Origin: Anodontia alba | Lineage: Eukaryota; Mollusca; Bivalvia; Lucinida; Lucinidae | Assembly (NCBI GenBank): GCA_964016985.1 | Contig: OZ024831.1 | Location: 28,562,633 to 28,626,632 of the forward strand | Reading direction: 5' to 3' | DNA length: 64,000 nucleotides | In this document: one piece after another, positions 44,361 to 53,969 of the stretch | Position numbering within the stretch: position 1 is the stretch's first letter | Layout of the letters: every line of letters starts with the position of its first letter | Notes under the pieces: model-generated | The model's database searches: none | What the model was told of the DNA's origin: nothing | What the model saw: the letters and a program-made list of their open reading frames with translations, nothing else | Position numbers and translations under genes: made by a program

Positions 44361-44505
44361 AGAGGACTTGTTGAGGATGAATATTTGATGATAATTCTGG
44401 GATATTTTTTTTTCTTATCTCCATAAAAACATTATGTTGTGGGTACTCATCTGAAGCACCTCATTGAGTCATTTTTGATGAGTACCCACAACATATGAAG
44501 ATGAG
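44361..44505. mobile_element. Family E hairpin MITE, right end cut
   Basis: AGAGGACTTGTTGAGGATGA begins it. The arms TTATGTTGTGGGTACTCATC and GATGAGTACCCACAACATAT are intact, but the outer right part is missing. Confidence 0.75.
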
Positions 44506-44942
44506 CATAAAAATGAAGAGTTTAAGAGAAGACTATAGTGTGAAGACAACCACAAAAGTAGTTGACTAGTGCTAGATTATTAGCAAGAAATTTGTCATAA
44601 GTATACTTCTAGTGCATCTTTCATTCAAGTTTAAAGGGAAATGCCCATATAGTAATAAAATGCATGTATAAAGACAATTGACATGAATCATATGAAATCA
44701 GTTTGATGTTGAGTTCAGCTTAAACTTTCAAGTTAACAATATTTCAGTTATGTTGAGACGTTGCCTCTAAATCTGTGAGATTTTTACTTGATTTGAGACC
44801 AACAGTGCACTATGTCCTGCCCAAAGTTACGAGCAGCTTTATTACAGAGGCACCGGGCAGCCCATCTATTTCACATGCCCCTATGGGCTAAGGAAATGGT
44901 GAAATTTTGTAAGAAATTTGGGTTTTAAAAATTTACACATTA
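44506..44942. other. Non-coding stretch with a SINE fragment
   Basis: Bases 44735-44800 (TTAACAATATTTCAGTTATG, TTGAGACG) match the body of the SINE at 23632. The rest is unassigned. Confidence 0.5.
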
Positions 44943-45089
44943 TCCAGCAAGCACATGGTGTTTATACATCATATTAACATTGATGCAACATCATGACATT
45001 TATACAAGGTCACATTAACGTCAGTGCAACATCATTCCGTTGCATCGACGTTAATATGATGTTATATGAATGTCAAATGCCTGCTGGGT
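44943..45089. mobile_element. Family K palindromic MITE
   Basis: CCAGCAAGCACATGGTG and TGTCAAATGCCTGCTGG are inverted ends. The interior is a run of ATTAACGTCAGTGCAACATC-type units and their complements. Confidence 0.75.
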
Positions 45090-45254
45090 AGTAACTGCTC
45101 CTTTTGACTTTAATGCACTGATAGAAAAATAGCAGATGCCAATTAAGTCTCCATTGTAGATTTCTTGCCTGGTGAGCATTTCCCTTCAACATTACGAAAA
45201 CACGCCTATTCAAATATATGGAAAAGTTCACTTCCAATAATTGAAAATTTTCAG

Positions 45255-45392
45255 ATAAAAAATTCTGATTTTTTTTCATATTTCTGCTCAAAACATAGAT
45301 TGTGGGTACTCGTTAGAACTGCCTCAGCCAAGCAGTTCTAACGAGCACCCACAATCTATGTTTTTGAGCAGAAATATGAAAAATAATGTATA
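45255..45392. mobile_element. Family E hairpin MITE, near-perfect
   Basis: TCATATTTCTGCTCAAAACA and TGTTTTTGAGCAGAAATATG, with ATAGATTGTGGGTACTCGTT and the complement. The stem is more than 50 bp around a CAGCCAAGC loop. Bases 45090-45254 are unassigned. Confidence 0.85.
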
Positions 45393-45576
45393 CCCCTGTG
45401 AACCCCAGTGTTACTATATAAAAGTGGGGTTTAAGGGGGTCAAAATTATATAAGCATGTTTTCGTGATAAAATTTTTGGTTATTTTTCTTTCCCATAGTT
45501 AAGATACCATATTCACCCAAAACAGATTACTTTATTATAATGCACTTTCAATAGTCAAAGCAGAAGAAATGCCTTG

Positions 45577-45780
45577 ATTAACCCTCTTGTGGGAATCAGA
45601 CCATGTACTGTAGTACTTTTCAGATTTAGTAGATAATTTTTTTATTTTTCCCAGCAAAATAAGGACTGACTCATGTAAATCGTCACATGAGCTGTTAAGT
45701 ATTATTTTCTTGAAGAAAAAAAATTGCTCACAAACTTTTACAAAGTCATCTGCTGCTCTTGTGACAGATGCTTTAAGGCT
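45577..45780. mobile_element. Family D hairpin MITE, degraded
   Basis: TTAACCCTCTTGTGGGAATC, TTTCCCAGCAAAATAAGGAC and TCATCTGCTGCTCTTGTGAC. The arms are shortened. Confidence 0.6.
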
Positions 45781-46072
45781 TACCAGACTGGCAGCCATCA
45801 ATTTCACCACTGTTTTTGTTTTATTTGTTCTCAACATTAAATTTCCAAGGCATAATTCTGTTCATTGCACTATTACAGTAAATGCTCTAAAAATGAGAAC
45901 AGTAAAATACTAGTTTCAAACAGGAAAAGCATAAAAAAAAATCTTTTGTTTGCAAAGGGAGACAATGAAATTGCCTCCCTTCACAAAGTTTTTAACTTCC
46001 CTTGGCTTCACTGATAAGAAAATATGATTAATTAGGTTTCAATATTGTTAATTCTGTTCAAATGTTTAGAGC
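45781..46072. other. Non-coding stretch with a family N-like foldback
   Basis: AAAGGGAGACAATGAAATTG and CAATTTCATTGTCTCCC-type text pair near 45954-45981. No gene is seen. Confidence 0.5.
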
Positions 46073-46220
46073 ATTTATTTTTCCCAGGAAACAGGATCTG
46101 ACATTTCATGCAAATTCTAGAGACAATTTGCATGAAATGTCAAATCCTATTTCATGGGAAAAATAAAATAAATATATCAAAATGTCGTCTGCTGAAAATT
46201 TTATTTGGAGTGCTAAGGGT
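46073..46220. mobile_element. Family C hairpin MITE, left end cut
   Basis: The arms ACAGGATCTGACATTTCATG and CATGAAATGTCAAATCCTAT surround ATTCTAGAGACAATT. The right part is GTCTGCTGAAAATTTTATTT. Confidence 0.75.
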
Positions 46221-46385
46221 AAACAACTATCATAGCTCCAGAGAAGATTATAATTCAGTGGCTTTTAACTCGCATAATTATATTGTGGAGCAATTCTATT
46301 AATGAATACCCAAGAAAGTTGTTTTGGTGCAAAATTTATCCCCTTTATGTAGAGCTAGGAACTATTATGACAAATTATCATGTCA

Positions 46386-46482
46386 GGTATTTACCCTTAA
46401 TACTGTGACACTTTAACTCCTTACCATACTTGTCCTAAAATATAAACAAGTCCATTTTTACTACCTGGACAGATTACGTGTG
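46386..46482. mobile_element. Family B fragment
   Basis: GTATTTACCCTTAATACTGT to AAGTCCATTTTTACTACCTG is the left third only. Bases 46221-46385 and 46483-46592 are unassigned. Confidence 0.6.
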
Positions 46483-46592
46483 ATACAATATCATATAGTT
46501 TGCCCATTTTCACAGTTTGTATTCTATTCACAGTTACCTCCCTTCTCAATATTTCCTGTTTTCTCCATCAAGTCTCTTCTCAGTACATAAGC

Positions 46593-46745
46593 ATAGCTCT
46601 AGCACAAGAGTTGCACCCAGAATATTTTTCTTATTCTTCCACAAAAAAACATATCACTGAGTGCTTATTAGTATTGCCTCAATGAGGCAATTCTAATGAA
46701 GACCCACATAATAAATTCTTTTCAGGGTAAATAATAAGAAAATTA
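46593..46745. mobile_element. Family E hairpin MITE
   Basis: CATAGCTCTAGCACAAGAG begins it. The inner palindrome is TTAGTATTGCCTCAATGAGG / CAATTCTAATGAA. Confidence 0.65.
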
Positions 46746-46765
46746 ATACTTTCAAAAGTCTGAAG

Positions 46766-46957
46766 ACTTGTAGAAAAGGAGTATCTGGTAATGATTATTG
46801 GATCATTTTCACTAGTTCTCCATAAAAAAAAACATGTGTTGTCGGTACTTATAAGAAGTGACTCAGGTGCTTCTAATGAGAACGCATAATACTTTTTATG
46901 GAGAAATAAGAAATATTATCCCGGCCAGAGTTATTGTCAAATACTCCTCACAAGTCC
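46766..46957. mobile_element. Family E hairpin MITE, long-ended subtype
   Basis: ACTTGTAGAAAAGGAGTATC and AAATACTCCTCACAAGTCC are inverted outer ends. The inner arms are GTGTTGTCGGTACTTATAAG / CTTCTAATGAGAACGCATAA. Confidence 0.7.
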
Positions 46958-47916
46958 TAAGAGAAGTGTATTCTGGAGCTGTGAGACCATGTCAATAATG
47001 GCATGATTATATGCAAAGCACCAATTAATCTCATTGTGAATCAATTACAGTGCTTCTATGAAAATATTGCTGTAGTTTTAATGCCAAACTGGGATTTCAT
47101 TTTCAATGTATTTTGCATTTATACTGATAGACTCTCCAATTCAACCAGTCAAGAACAAATCTGCTGGGGAGAACATTGAATGAATGGCCATCAAGATCTC
47201 TACAAACACCTCCAGATTATAATCTACAAATCCATACTCTGAATATTTCTTTTCACCAAACACGTCACTCTATTTACTAGATGTCATAAAAATTCCACTT
47301 CTCATTGCATAAATTCACAAAATTTGAATACACACGATTGCATCCGTAGAATCAAATTGTTTAATTGTTTCAAACAGTATATCCAATGCCACATCCACAA
47401 TCTAATACATCATGCATCTTTCCCAGAATCCAACATTACAAATGGAAGTTATTCCTGTCTGTACTATTGCTGGATTCTTTGGCCTTTTCAATATTACTAT
47501 CAACACTTAACACTTTATCAACACCCTTCATTTTTGAAGTAATTCGGAATATATATCTAGAATCTTGTATTATGAACCCTTCTATACAGCTGATTAGCTT
47601 AATCTATAAATCCATCGCATAGATATATATTCAGTGGAAGACACAAAATAGTTCTGCTCTTTTTAATCTTTGTCTGCTTCTACGAGCATCAGCTGCCTTA
47701 TGAAATAGCATCATATTATGGTTACTACAGCAACAATATACAGAATGTCCCATCATGCATCATGCAACTCCAAAGGGAACAGTAGGGTTAAAGTCACAGG
47801 TCACATGATCACAAAAGGCACGAAGAATGGAAGCACGATATTGACGGTTTCACAAGACTTGAGGCAAGAATTGTGTTGCAAATAAGTTGAAATAAGGCAG
47901 GATGATTTGACGAATA
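46958..47916 (-). other. Probable 3' UTR and downstream region of the receptor gene
   Basis: This is nearly 1 kb without any transposon edge, directly after the TGA at 47917, as expected for a 3' UTR under some constraint. No AATAAA is seen on the minus strand here. An ATTAAA variant lies at 47662-47667, about 250 bases past the stop, and another near 47361. The end point is not determined. Confidence 0.5.
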
Positions 47917-48092
47917 TCATACAACAACTTCATAAATAACCTTTTTTGGCTTCGCTGGATCAGGCGTAGAATAACCGCTTTCATTTCCACTACCCACGCT
48001 GCCTCCTTCACGTTTATGATTTTCTTCTGGTAAGTTTATGAACTGCTGTGGATCTTTTGTTGGTGTACGAGGTGATCCATTAAATGACATAT
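47917..48092 (-). CDS. Last coding exon of the transmembrane receptor
   Basis: On the minus strand TACAATTCCAG precedes 176 bases that finish with TGA at 47919-47917. With one carried base (phase 1) they give 58 codons: it starts DMSFNGSPRTPTKDPQQF, has an acidic/basic middle (PEENHKREGG), a GSVGSGNESGYSTPDP segment, and ends KKVIYEVVV. The last residues V-V-V fit a class II PDZ-domain ligand (hydrophobic at positions 0 and -2), and Tyr at -4 could regulate it. SPRTPTK and STPDP are likely Pro-directed phosphosites (inference). The length adds up exactly with the phases of the upstream exons. The protein acts at the plasma membrane. The family is not recognised; an Ig-type adhesion molecule is a possibility that needs the extracellular part. 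Confidence 0.75.
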
Positions 48093-48140
48093 CTGGAATT
48101 GTAATATCAAATATTTATTATTTCAATAATTTATGAATAT

Positions 48141-48242
48141 TTAACACTCACAAGGCAAATTTAGCAGATGACAAAGAGAAAATTAGGTTTGACATTTTAT
48201 TTTAAATTTTGCATGAAAAGCCAAATCCTATTTTCTGAAAAA
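48141..48242. mobile_element. Family C remnant
   Basis: TTTAGCAGATGACAAAGAGA, AATTAGGTTTGACATTTT and GCCAAATCCTATTTTCTG survive. It lies in the last intron. Confidence 0.55.
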
Positions 48243-48251
48243 ATTTACATA

Positions 48252-48520
48252 CAGGATGCGGCATCTGATCAGGGTCTCCACTGTTTGCAAATAGTTCAAC
48301 CTTTTTTCTCTAGGAATATCTAAATCACATAGCCTGACATACCTAAGATTGAAATTAGAATCTTCCAATATATAGTGATGGGGAGTTCATTCCCAGCAGG
48401 CACACAACATCAAAATGACGTCGTATCAACGTCGATGCGACGTGATCATGTCGCATCGACATTGATACCACATTAATTTAACGCAGTGTGCCCGCTGGGT
48501 TCAGTCTACAATGGGTTAAT
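48252..48520. mobile_element. Family Q hairpin MITE interrupted by K
   Basis: GGATGCGGCATCTGATCAGG through ATATATAGTGATGGGGAGTT continues after the K insert with CAGTCTACAATGGGTTAA. The left half of the stem is missing. Confidence 0.7.
48392..48499. mobile_element. Family K palindromic MITE nested in Q
   Basis: CCCAGCAGGCACACAACATC and GTGTGCCCGCTGGG are the ends. The inside is ACGTCGTATCAACGTCGATG with inverted units. The flanks TTCATT and TTCAGT suggest a short target duplication with one change. Confidence 0.8.
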
Positions 48521-48717
48521 AAAAATATTGTCTGCTGCAGTTGTGACTGGTGCACTAAGGGTTTTGTCCTGTTGTTGTGTTATTGCTGTGTTTGGTGGAT
48601 CCTGTCTGGCACTGTGACCACATTGTTGGGGAAGACGGAGCTCGCTGTTCTGTTTTTCATTAGTTTATAACACATGCACTGGTAGGCTCTTCCTGTACAT
48701 TTTCTTTATTATTTTTA

Positions 48718-48943
48718 AGCCTTAAAGCGTCATCTGCTTTGTCATCTGCTTGTCATTTTAAAAGTCATTTTTGCAAACAGTGTGGACCCAGATCAGACTG
48801 CTCCTCTAGGAGCAGTCTGATCTGGGTCCACACTGTTTGCCTGTATGCAAAAATAGGTTTGAAAAGTCTGCAAGAATATTCAGCAGACGACATAAACAGA
48901 CGACATTTTCAGATGCAGTTTTTCTTGGGGCTCTAAGGGTTAA
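48718..48943. mobile_element. Family P hairpin MITE
   Basis: The perfect core GCAAACAGTGTGGACCCAGA with tip CTGCTCCTCTAGGAGCAG is inverted at the right. The ends are CTTAAAGCG and GGGGCTCTAAGGGTTAA. Bases 48521-48717 partly resemble 34093-34250. Confidence 0.85.
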
Positions 48944-48949
48944 ATACAA

Positions 48950-49290
48950 ATAAAAAACTTGAAATGATAATACCCCACACTGTCAAAAATTGATAATATT
49001 TGCCCATTATCAATCGCAAACCAATCTCCACAACATCAATGCACACACCAAGTTTCGTGAAAAACCATTGATATTTACTCAAGTTATTGTCTGGAAACGA
49101 AAATACAGACATGTGGCAGGCAAAAAAATGATGATATTTGCCCATTAACAATCCCAAACCACTCATTCCTGAATAAAATCCATCAAAAACTATTCAAGTC
49201 AGAGAGCAGAAACCAAGCGCTGACTGACGGACAGGCGGACAGACACTCAAATGGGAAATCATAATATCCCGCCACTATCATGTGGCGGGT
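48950..49290. repeat. Tandem element with a CCGCCACTATCATGTGGCGG end
   Basis: The unit TGATAATATTTGCCCATTAT then CAATCGCAAACCA is repeated (about 48990 and 49130). It ends in GGACAGGCGGACAGACACTC and the hairpin CCCGCCACTATCATGTGGCGGG (written in two parts: CCCGCCACTA and TCATGTGGCGGG). Confidence 0.6.
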
Positions 49291-49317
49291 ATAAATATAT
49301 GCAAAGATTGAACATAC

Positions 49318-49353
49318 CTCCTTGTTTTTCATAATAAGGGTCACCACTGAGAT
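49318..49353 (-). CDS. 36-nt internal exon of the receptor tail
   Basis: On the minus strand CTTTATTTCAG precedes and GGAG|GTATGTTC follows. It enters and leaves in phase 1, so it is a symmetric cassette that could be skipped without a frameshift. It encodes LSGDPYYEKQG after a split Asn codon. The paired tyrosines next to an acidic residue look like a kinase or SH2 site (inference). Neighbouring exons are 53786-53969 and 47917-48092. Confidence 0.65.
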
Positions 49354-49430
49354 CTGAAATAAAGAATAAAACAAAAAAGGTACAATTATGGCACAAATTC
49401 CATCACATTCCTAACACTATCTAACTAAAT

Positions 49431-49575
49431 CACTAAAACCTCTTCATAACAGTTTTTGAATATAAAAAGTTTCAAAGGTGGACCCCAAAAGTGCTGTATC
49501 CAAACCAAAATGTAATAATATTATTTAGAAAAATGACCATTTAATGTCATTTTTCTAAATAATCTATATTTGTTA
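49431..49575. mobile_element. Family H fragment
   Basis: ACTAAAACCTCTTCATAACA and the palindrome TTATTTAGAAAAATGACCAT then TTAATGTCATTTTTCTAAAT. The right TIR is lost. Confidence 0.7.
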
Positions 49576-49928
49576 CATGATGATGATTTGATATTTTACA
49601 TACCTTTTAACATTAATTAATATCACTCTCTCCACCTCCCCCATGGCAAGTGGACAGGTGATGGACAGTAGTACTTATTGTGTATACACAAATGCACGCA
49701 TAAACACATAATTCGGGCAGGTTCAATGTAAATGAAACAAGTATTAAGGCGTACAAAACCCCAGAACACCCCACCCCATCCTACTATCTGGAAAGAGAGC
49801 ATGACATTTCAAGTGAGTCACTTCCCTCCCTGAGAAAATAATCCCTGGGGCAGATTCAAATGAAATGTCTATCTTTGTCATTTATAAATTTTGCTTACAG
49901 CTGACTAAGGTTAACGACTATACACGAT
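49576..49928 (-). other. Intronic stretch, nothing clear
   Basis: There is a weak foldback at 49795-49870 (GCATGACATTTCAAGTGAGT, ATTCAAATGAAATGTC). No exon. Confidence 0.4.
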
Positions 49929-50150
49929 TTAACCCTTAAAGCGCCAATCACAACTGCAGCAGATGACATTTTGGTTTTTTTCTTATTTTTCAGAGAGAAC
50001 AAGTCTTGACTTTTCATGTGAATTGTCTGCTGGGCAGATGATTCACATGAAAAGTCAAGACTTGTTTTCTCTGAAAAATAAAAATTTTTTTTATAAAATT
50101 TATAATGTTGTCTGCTTTGAATTTTCCTTAGCACTTTAATTAAGGGTTAA
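49929..50150. mobile_element. Family D hairpin MITE, intact
   Basis: TTAACCCTTAAAGCGCCAAT and GCACTTTAATTAAGGGTTAA are the ends. The arms AACAAGTCTTGACTTTTCAT and complement are perfect for more than 30 bp. The outer end is identical to that of family P. Confidence 0.9.
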
Positions 50151-50227
50151 TTGGAAAATCCTAAAGGTATGTCATTTATGACATATGTAGAGACATTCAT
50201 TTTCTGGCCTCCAGGGATATTATTTTC

Positions 50228-50433
50228 TTAGCATGCTGAAAAGTAGCAGACATTTTTTAAACATGTACCGTTATTTATAATTTTTTTTCCAGACTATTAG
50301 GTTTGACATTTCAGGTAAACTGTCTCATGAGATAATTTGCATGAAAATGTCAGATCCAATTTTCTGGGAAAAATTAGAAAACTTTCTTCCATTTGTCATC
50401 AGCTGTACTATCCCAGAGAGTGGTAAAGGTTAA
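50228..50433. mobile_element. Family C hairpin MITE
   Basis: TTAGCATGCTGAAAAGTAGC and GAGAGTGGTAAAGGTTAA. The arms are ATTAGGTTTGACATTTCAGG / ATGAAAATGTCAGATCCAAT. Confidence 0.75.
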
Positions 50434-50464
50434 ATTGCCCATCAGAATATTTAGCTACCTTATT

Positions 50465-50695
50465 CAACCTAATTACTGCACATGCTCCTATAAGCGCACA
50501 GTCAAGCAATTCTGTAGTCTTCAGATTACAGCTAGAGTAATTTTTGTCCACTTCTTTATAAAGGCATATGTTGTGGGTACCCATTTGAATTGCATCAACA
50601 TCAACTTGTTGATGCAATTCAAATGCATACCACAACATATGCTTTATAAAGAAAATCAGAATAATACAAAAAACAACAAAAAAAAACATGAAAAC
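50465..50695. mobile_element. Family E variant hairpin
   Basis: It shares CACATGCTCCTATAAGCGCA and TCTTCAGATTACAGCTAGAG with the copy at 6690. The arms GGGTACCCATTTGAATTGCA and TGCAATTCAAATGCATACC have a CATCAACTTGTTGATG tip. Confidence 0.75.
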
Positions 50696-50739
50696 ATCAC
50701 ATAAGACTCATTAAATAAGTCCTTCCCTGATCACTTTTT

Positions 50740-51035
50740 AAGTGTACCCTTAGTATAGGTGGATACATATTTTACCACAAGTTTGCCCAGTAATTGTGAA
50801 AAACTTCAGTGCATGGTGCAGTAATTAGGTCGAATACGGTATTTATTTTTTTTTTGCAGCAAATAAAGGTTTTCTCAAAAGAAAATTCATAAAAATGTCA
50901 AACCCTTACATACTGGGAAAAACATAGTACTGGGTAAGCAATTTCAACCAAAAAGCACTGATACATTTTTTTTTTTTTTTTTTATTTCTTAATAAAAAAA
51001 AAATGAAGAAACATTGCGGGTACCCATTAGAAATA
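50740..51035 (-). other. Intronic repeat fragments
   Basis: Bases 50745-50840 match 7975-8085. A poly(T) tract at 50965-50985 is followed by an E-like GCGGGTACCCATTAGAAATA half arm. Confidence 0.5.
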
Positions 51036-51036
51036 C

Positions 51037-51610
51037 AGTACAATTCCGCTTTTGGCACCAAATTTTAGACGACATTTGTCTTCTGCTTTTTTATTTTAAC
51101 AAACTATCGTTTGGAAAGACCTTTATAAGTAAAGTTGAAGACTGAATGTCAAACAGCTTAGATCCAGATCAGACGGCTCATTGAGCCATCACATCTGAAT
51201 CTATGCTGTTTGCATAAGCTTACTATTATCGCATGTGGCAGTGAAAGAGTTAAGACTACTCGAAAATAAGACCACTCCACTATTAAGACCAGCTTTTGCC
51301 AGTCCCAAATGGGTTTCTTTTGTTATACATAGCTCCAGATAAAAGGGATAATATTTTTCTTATTTCTTCACAAAAAAATATGTTGTGGTTACTTAGCAGA
51401 AGCGCCTCAGTGAGGTGGTTGTAGTGTGTACCACAACATATATTTGTGGAGAAATAAGAAAAATATCAGTACTTTTTGGTTGAAAAAAAAAAAAAACCAA
51501 CTTAATCTGGAGCTATGTTTTACATTCGATATTAAGACCGCCCCGCAAATAAGACCACTTTTAGACAGTACCAAAGGTGGTCTTAATAGCAGATTTCTAT
51601 TGTACTGTAG
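51037..51610. mobile_element. TA-flanked element broken by two hairpin insertions
   Basis: CAGTACAATTCCGCTTTTGG at the left and TTTCTATTGTACTG at the right are inverted, each next to TA. The body text (AAATAAGACCACTCCACTAT, AAGACCGCCCCGCAAATAAG) resumes after an A/P-like hairpin (51063-51252) and an E element (51329-51518). Confidence 0.7.
51329..51518. mobile_element. Family E hairpin MITE
   Basis: ATAGCTCCAGATAAAAGGGA and AATCTGGAGCTATG are the ends. The arms are AATATGTTGTGGTTACTTAG / GTGTACCACAACATATATTT. Confidence 0.8.
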
Positions 51611-51965
51611 AGACAAAATGTTCTGTGTATAATTAGGAAAAATATTCAATGTGGATATCATCTTATTTAGAGTCATTTAAAGTCATGGAAAAGGAAGACA
51701 AATATCACTCATTTGTCATTTGCTATTTTCAATTTCAGTGTGCAAAGGGTTAAGAAATGACAACAGCTTTATTTGAAAAGTTCAGTACGTACATGATAAC
51801 ATATTATCCGATATTAAGGTAACAGTCTGTTTTCTATAGCTGAACATGAAAATTGCTTTAGCAGAAATAAATGCGACTATAAGTTTTGTCACATTTAACA
51901 ACAGTAATATTTACACGTATTTTACAATAAGGCATCCTGGTAAAATTGTTCAACTGAATATTTGC
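51611..51965 (-). other. Intronic stretch, nothing notable
   Basis: A C/D-type end fragment (TTTGTCATTTGCTATTTTCA, AAAGGGTTAAG) lies near 51710-51755. No exon. Confidence 0.4.
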
Positions 51966-52166
51966 AGAGGACTTGTTAAGGAGTATTTGGTGATAATTCT
52001 AGGATAATTTTTCTTATTTCTCCATAAAAACATATGTTGTGGGTACTCGTTAGAAGCGCCTCACCAAGGCGCTTCTAACGTGTACCCACAACATGTGTTT
52101 TTATGGAGAGCTGGAGAAAATTATCCCAAAATTATCATAAAATACACCTCCTTAACAAGTCCTCTT
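51966..52166. mobile_element. Family E hairpin MITE, best preserved
   Basis: AGAGGACTTGTTAAGGAGTA pairs with CACCTCCTTAACAAGTCCTC. The core AACATATGTTGTGGGTACTC with GTTAGAAGCGCCTCACCAAG folds almost perfectly. The whole ~200-bp unit is one hairpin. Confidence 0.9.
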
Positions 52167-52267
52167 GAAAATTCCTTACGTCTCCATGAAAACATGCTTT
52201 TGAGATCTCATTAGATAATAAGATTCCCATAACTGTTGATTTGAAACTTTTTCCAGCCAAAAAGTCT

Positions 52268-52402
52268 TTATATATATTTTTCTTATTTCTTGATAAAAAG
52301 GTATGTTTTGGGTACTCTTAAGAAGTGGCTCGCTAAGGGGCTTCTAATGATTGGCCATAAAATGTTTTCATACAGATATAAAATTATTTTTTCTAGGTAC
52401 CA
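52268..52402. mobile_element. Family E hairpin MITE, diverged
   Basis: GGTATGTTTTGGGTACTCTT and TCTAATGATTGGCCATAAAA arms. Confidence 0.65.
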
Positions 52403-52620
52403 TACAGCTCCAGATATGTGGGCATCTACATATTATTTCTCCACAAAAACATGTTGTGGGTAATCATTAGAAGCATCTCACTATGTATATCACACTTCTA
52501 ACGAGTACCCACAACATGTTTTCGCAAAGATAAGAAACAATCAGTGCTAGTCGACTAAAAATAAGTACTTTTCGACTGAAAAGTTGCAACGGGATACCCC
52601 TCCAATTTATAGCTATGGTC
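52403..52620. mobile_element. Family E hairpin MITE
   Basis: ACAGCTCCAGATATGTGGGC and CCAATTTATAGCTATG are the ends. The arms are ACATGTTGTGGGTAATCATT / AACGAGTACCCACAACATGT. A small palindrome AGTCGACTAAAA / TTTTCGACT is near 52550. Confidence 0.75.
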
Positions 52621-52677
52621 CAACAGCATGATTACCAGATCCCAAATGTTTTATGAAGCAACAAGTAAACATCAAAT

Positions 52678-53270
52678 GAGCTCCAGATAAGAGGGAGTAT
52701 CCACATAATGTTTTTCTTATTTCTCCATGACAACATAATTATGTTGCGGGTACTCATTAGAAGAACCTCACCAAGGCACTTTTAAAGAGTATCCACAGTA
52801 TACATTTTAAGTTGTGGTTACTAATTAGAAGTGCCTCACTAAGTACTGAGTTATTTTAATGAGTTACCACAACACACATTTTTGTTTTTGTTTGTTTGTG
52901 TTGAGGTTTAACGACCCAGTCAACCCACTGGGGTCATTTCGAGCATGATCAGTTTACCTAACCAGACTTTTACTGGACAGGCTTAGTCCTCTACACGGTT
53001 AACCAGTATTGTGCACATTCTTTCACCAGAAACTGACAACTGCCCTTCTTGAATCAGCCGAAGGAAGAGAATGACCAAACAAAAAATTTCATGATCAATC
53101 TCCACAAAAGAATGTTGCTGACCTTGCAGGGGTCGCACTTGCAACCTCCTGATAACCAGTCGGATGTGCATCCAACCGAGCCACCGAGGCCGTCTTCATT
53201 TTTTTTGGACAGATAAGAAAAATATCAGTAATTTTGATTGAATAGTAACTTATCAGGAGTTATGCATCAA
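52678..53270. mobile_element. Two family E units, the second split by a SINE
   Basis: GAGCTCCAGATAAGAGGGAG opens the first unit (arms ATGTTGCGGGTACTCATTAG / GAGTATCCACAGTATACA). The second (TTAAGTTGTGGTTACTAATT / GAGTTACCACAACACACATT) is cut and continues after 53198 with GGACAGATAAGAAAAATATC. Confidence 0.7.
52884..53197 (-). mobile_element. tRNA-derived SINE, full length
   Basis: On the minus strand the head has TGGCTCGGTTGG (A-box-like, 53183-53172) and GGTTGCAAGTGCGACCC (B box, 53145-53129), the internal RNA polymerase III promoter. The body follows (GATTCAAGAAGGGCAGTTGT, AAGAATGTGCACAATACTGG) and the tail is CCTCAACACAAACAAACAAA. CATTTTT on both sides may be its target duplication. It interrupts an E element. 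This is the reference copy for the other SINE fragments. Confidence 0.85.
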
Positions 53271-53462
53271 TATCTTTATGTCAACAGTGTTACACTAACA
53301 ACTTCACTGGTGGCCCTCAAAAAGAAATGTACATATATTACTATTCAAACACTTTCTACTAATATACGTGAGGGTTTTACAACCTTTCAATAATCTCTAA
53401 ATCATGTAGCACCCTCACAGACCAGATCATAAAGGCAACACAAACACAGACAAAACTGCACT

Positions 53463-53640
53463 GTAATTTACCCTAACTATTCAAATATCACTAGTCATTA
53501 CCTTACTTTGTAATTTTAAACACATCCATATAAAACCTACTGATTATCTTTAAACACTGCGGCTGGATGGCAAACAGTGTAGACCCAAGATCTACACTGT
53601 TTGCTCCAGCCTGTCTGAATATTTAGGGTAAATTGGGTAT
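53463..53640. mobile_element. Family B hairpin MITE, tip deleted
   Basis: TTTACCCTAACTATTCAAAT and CTGAATATTTAGGGTAAATT. The stem is GCAAACAGTGTAGACCC / GATCTACACTGTTTGC. Bases 53271-53462 are unassigned. Confidence 0.8.
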
Positions 53641-53785
53641 CTACTTACATACTATTACTACTACACACAATAAATTTCATATTATAAGTTGTTAGCATGT
53701 TATTCAAAACAGTGATTGAAATTGATTGGTACAGTGCGCAGAAATGGGTGATGAAAATAAAATGGGTGATGAAAATGTGACTTAC

Positions 53786-53969
53786 TTGCATTTCGTCTAT
53801 TCATTTCATGTTCAAATTGATTGTCAAAGTTGTTCGAATCATATGAAGTGTCTACATTGAAATGAAAGTGGGAGGGGTAACCATTTCTATTGTCTACTTG
53901 AATACCATCTGAAAAAGTACCATAAGGGGTGGTTACTCTTTCTGACAAACTGCTACTTGAAATTCTGAA
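53786..53969 (-). CDS. Cytoplasmic-tail exon of the receptor
   Basis: The minus strand reads GTGCCCTTTTATAG|TTCAGAATT at the start and ATGCAA|GTAAGTCAC at the end. There are 61 codons plus one base (phase 0 in, phase 1 out). It starts FRISSSSLSERVTTPYG, then a Ser/Asp/Asn/His-rich middle (FNVDTSYDSNNFD) and ends EMNRRNA. It is low-complexity and hydrophilic, consistent with a disordered tail; SERVTT may be a basophilic-kinase site. The alternative acceptor at 53964 (TTCAG|A) would need two carried bases, which the exon at 59089-59285 does not supply; the chosen start works only with the microexon at 58462-58472 or another undetected exon. Confidence 0.65.

Noticed and set aside
48718..48943. 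Short perfect direct and inverted repeats as a CRISPR-like array
   Set aside because: Copies are dispersed singly with transposon ends; there is no regular spacer pattern and the DNA is eukaryotic.
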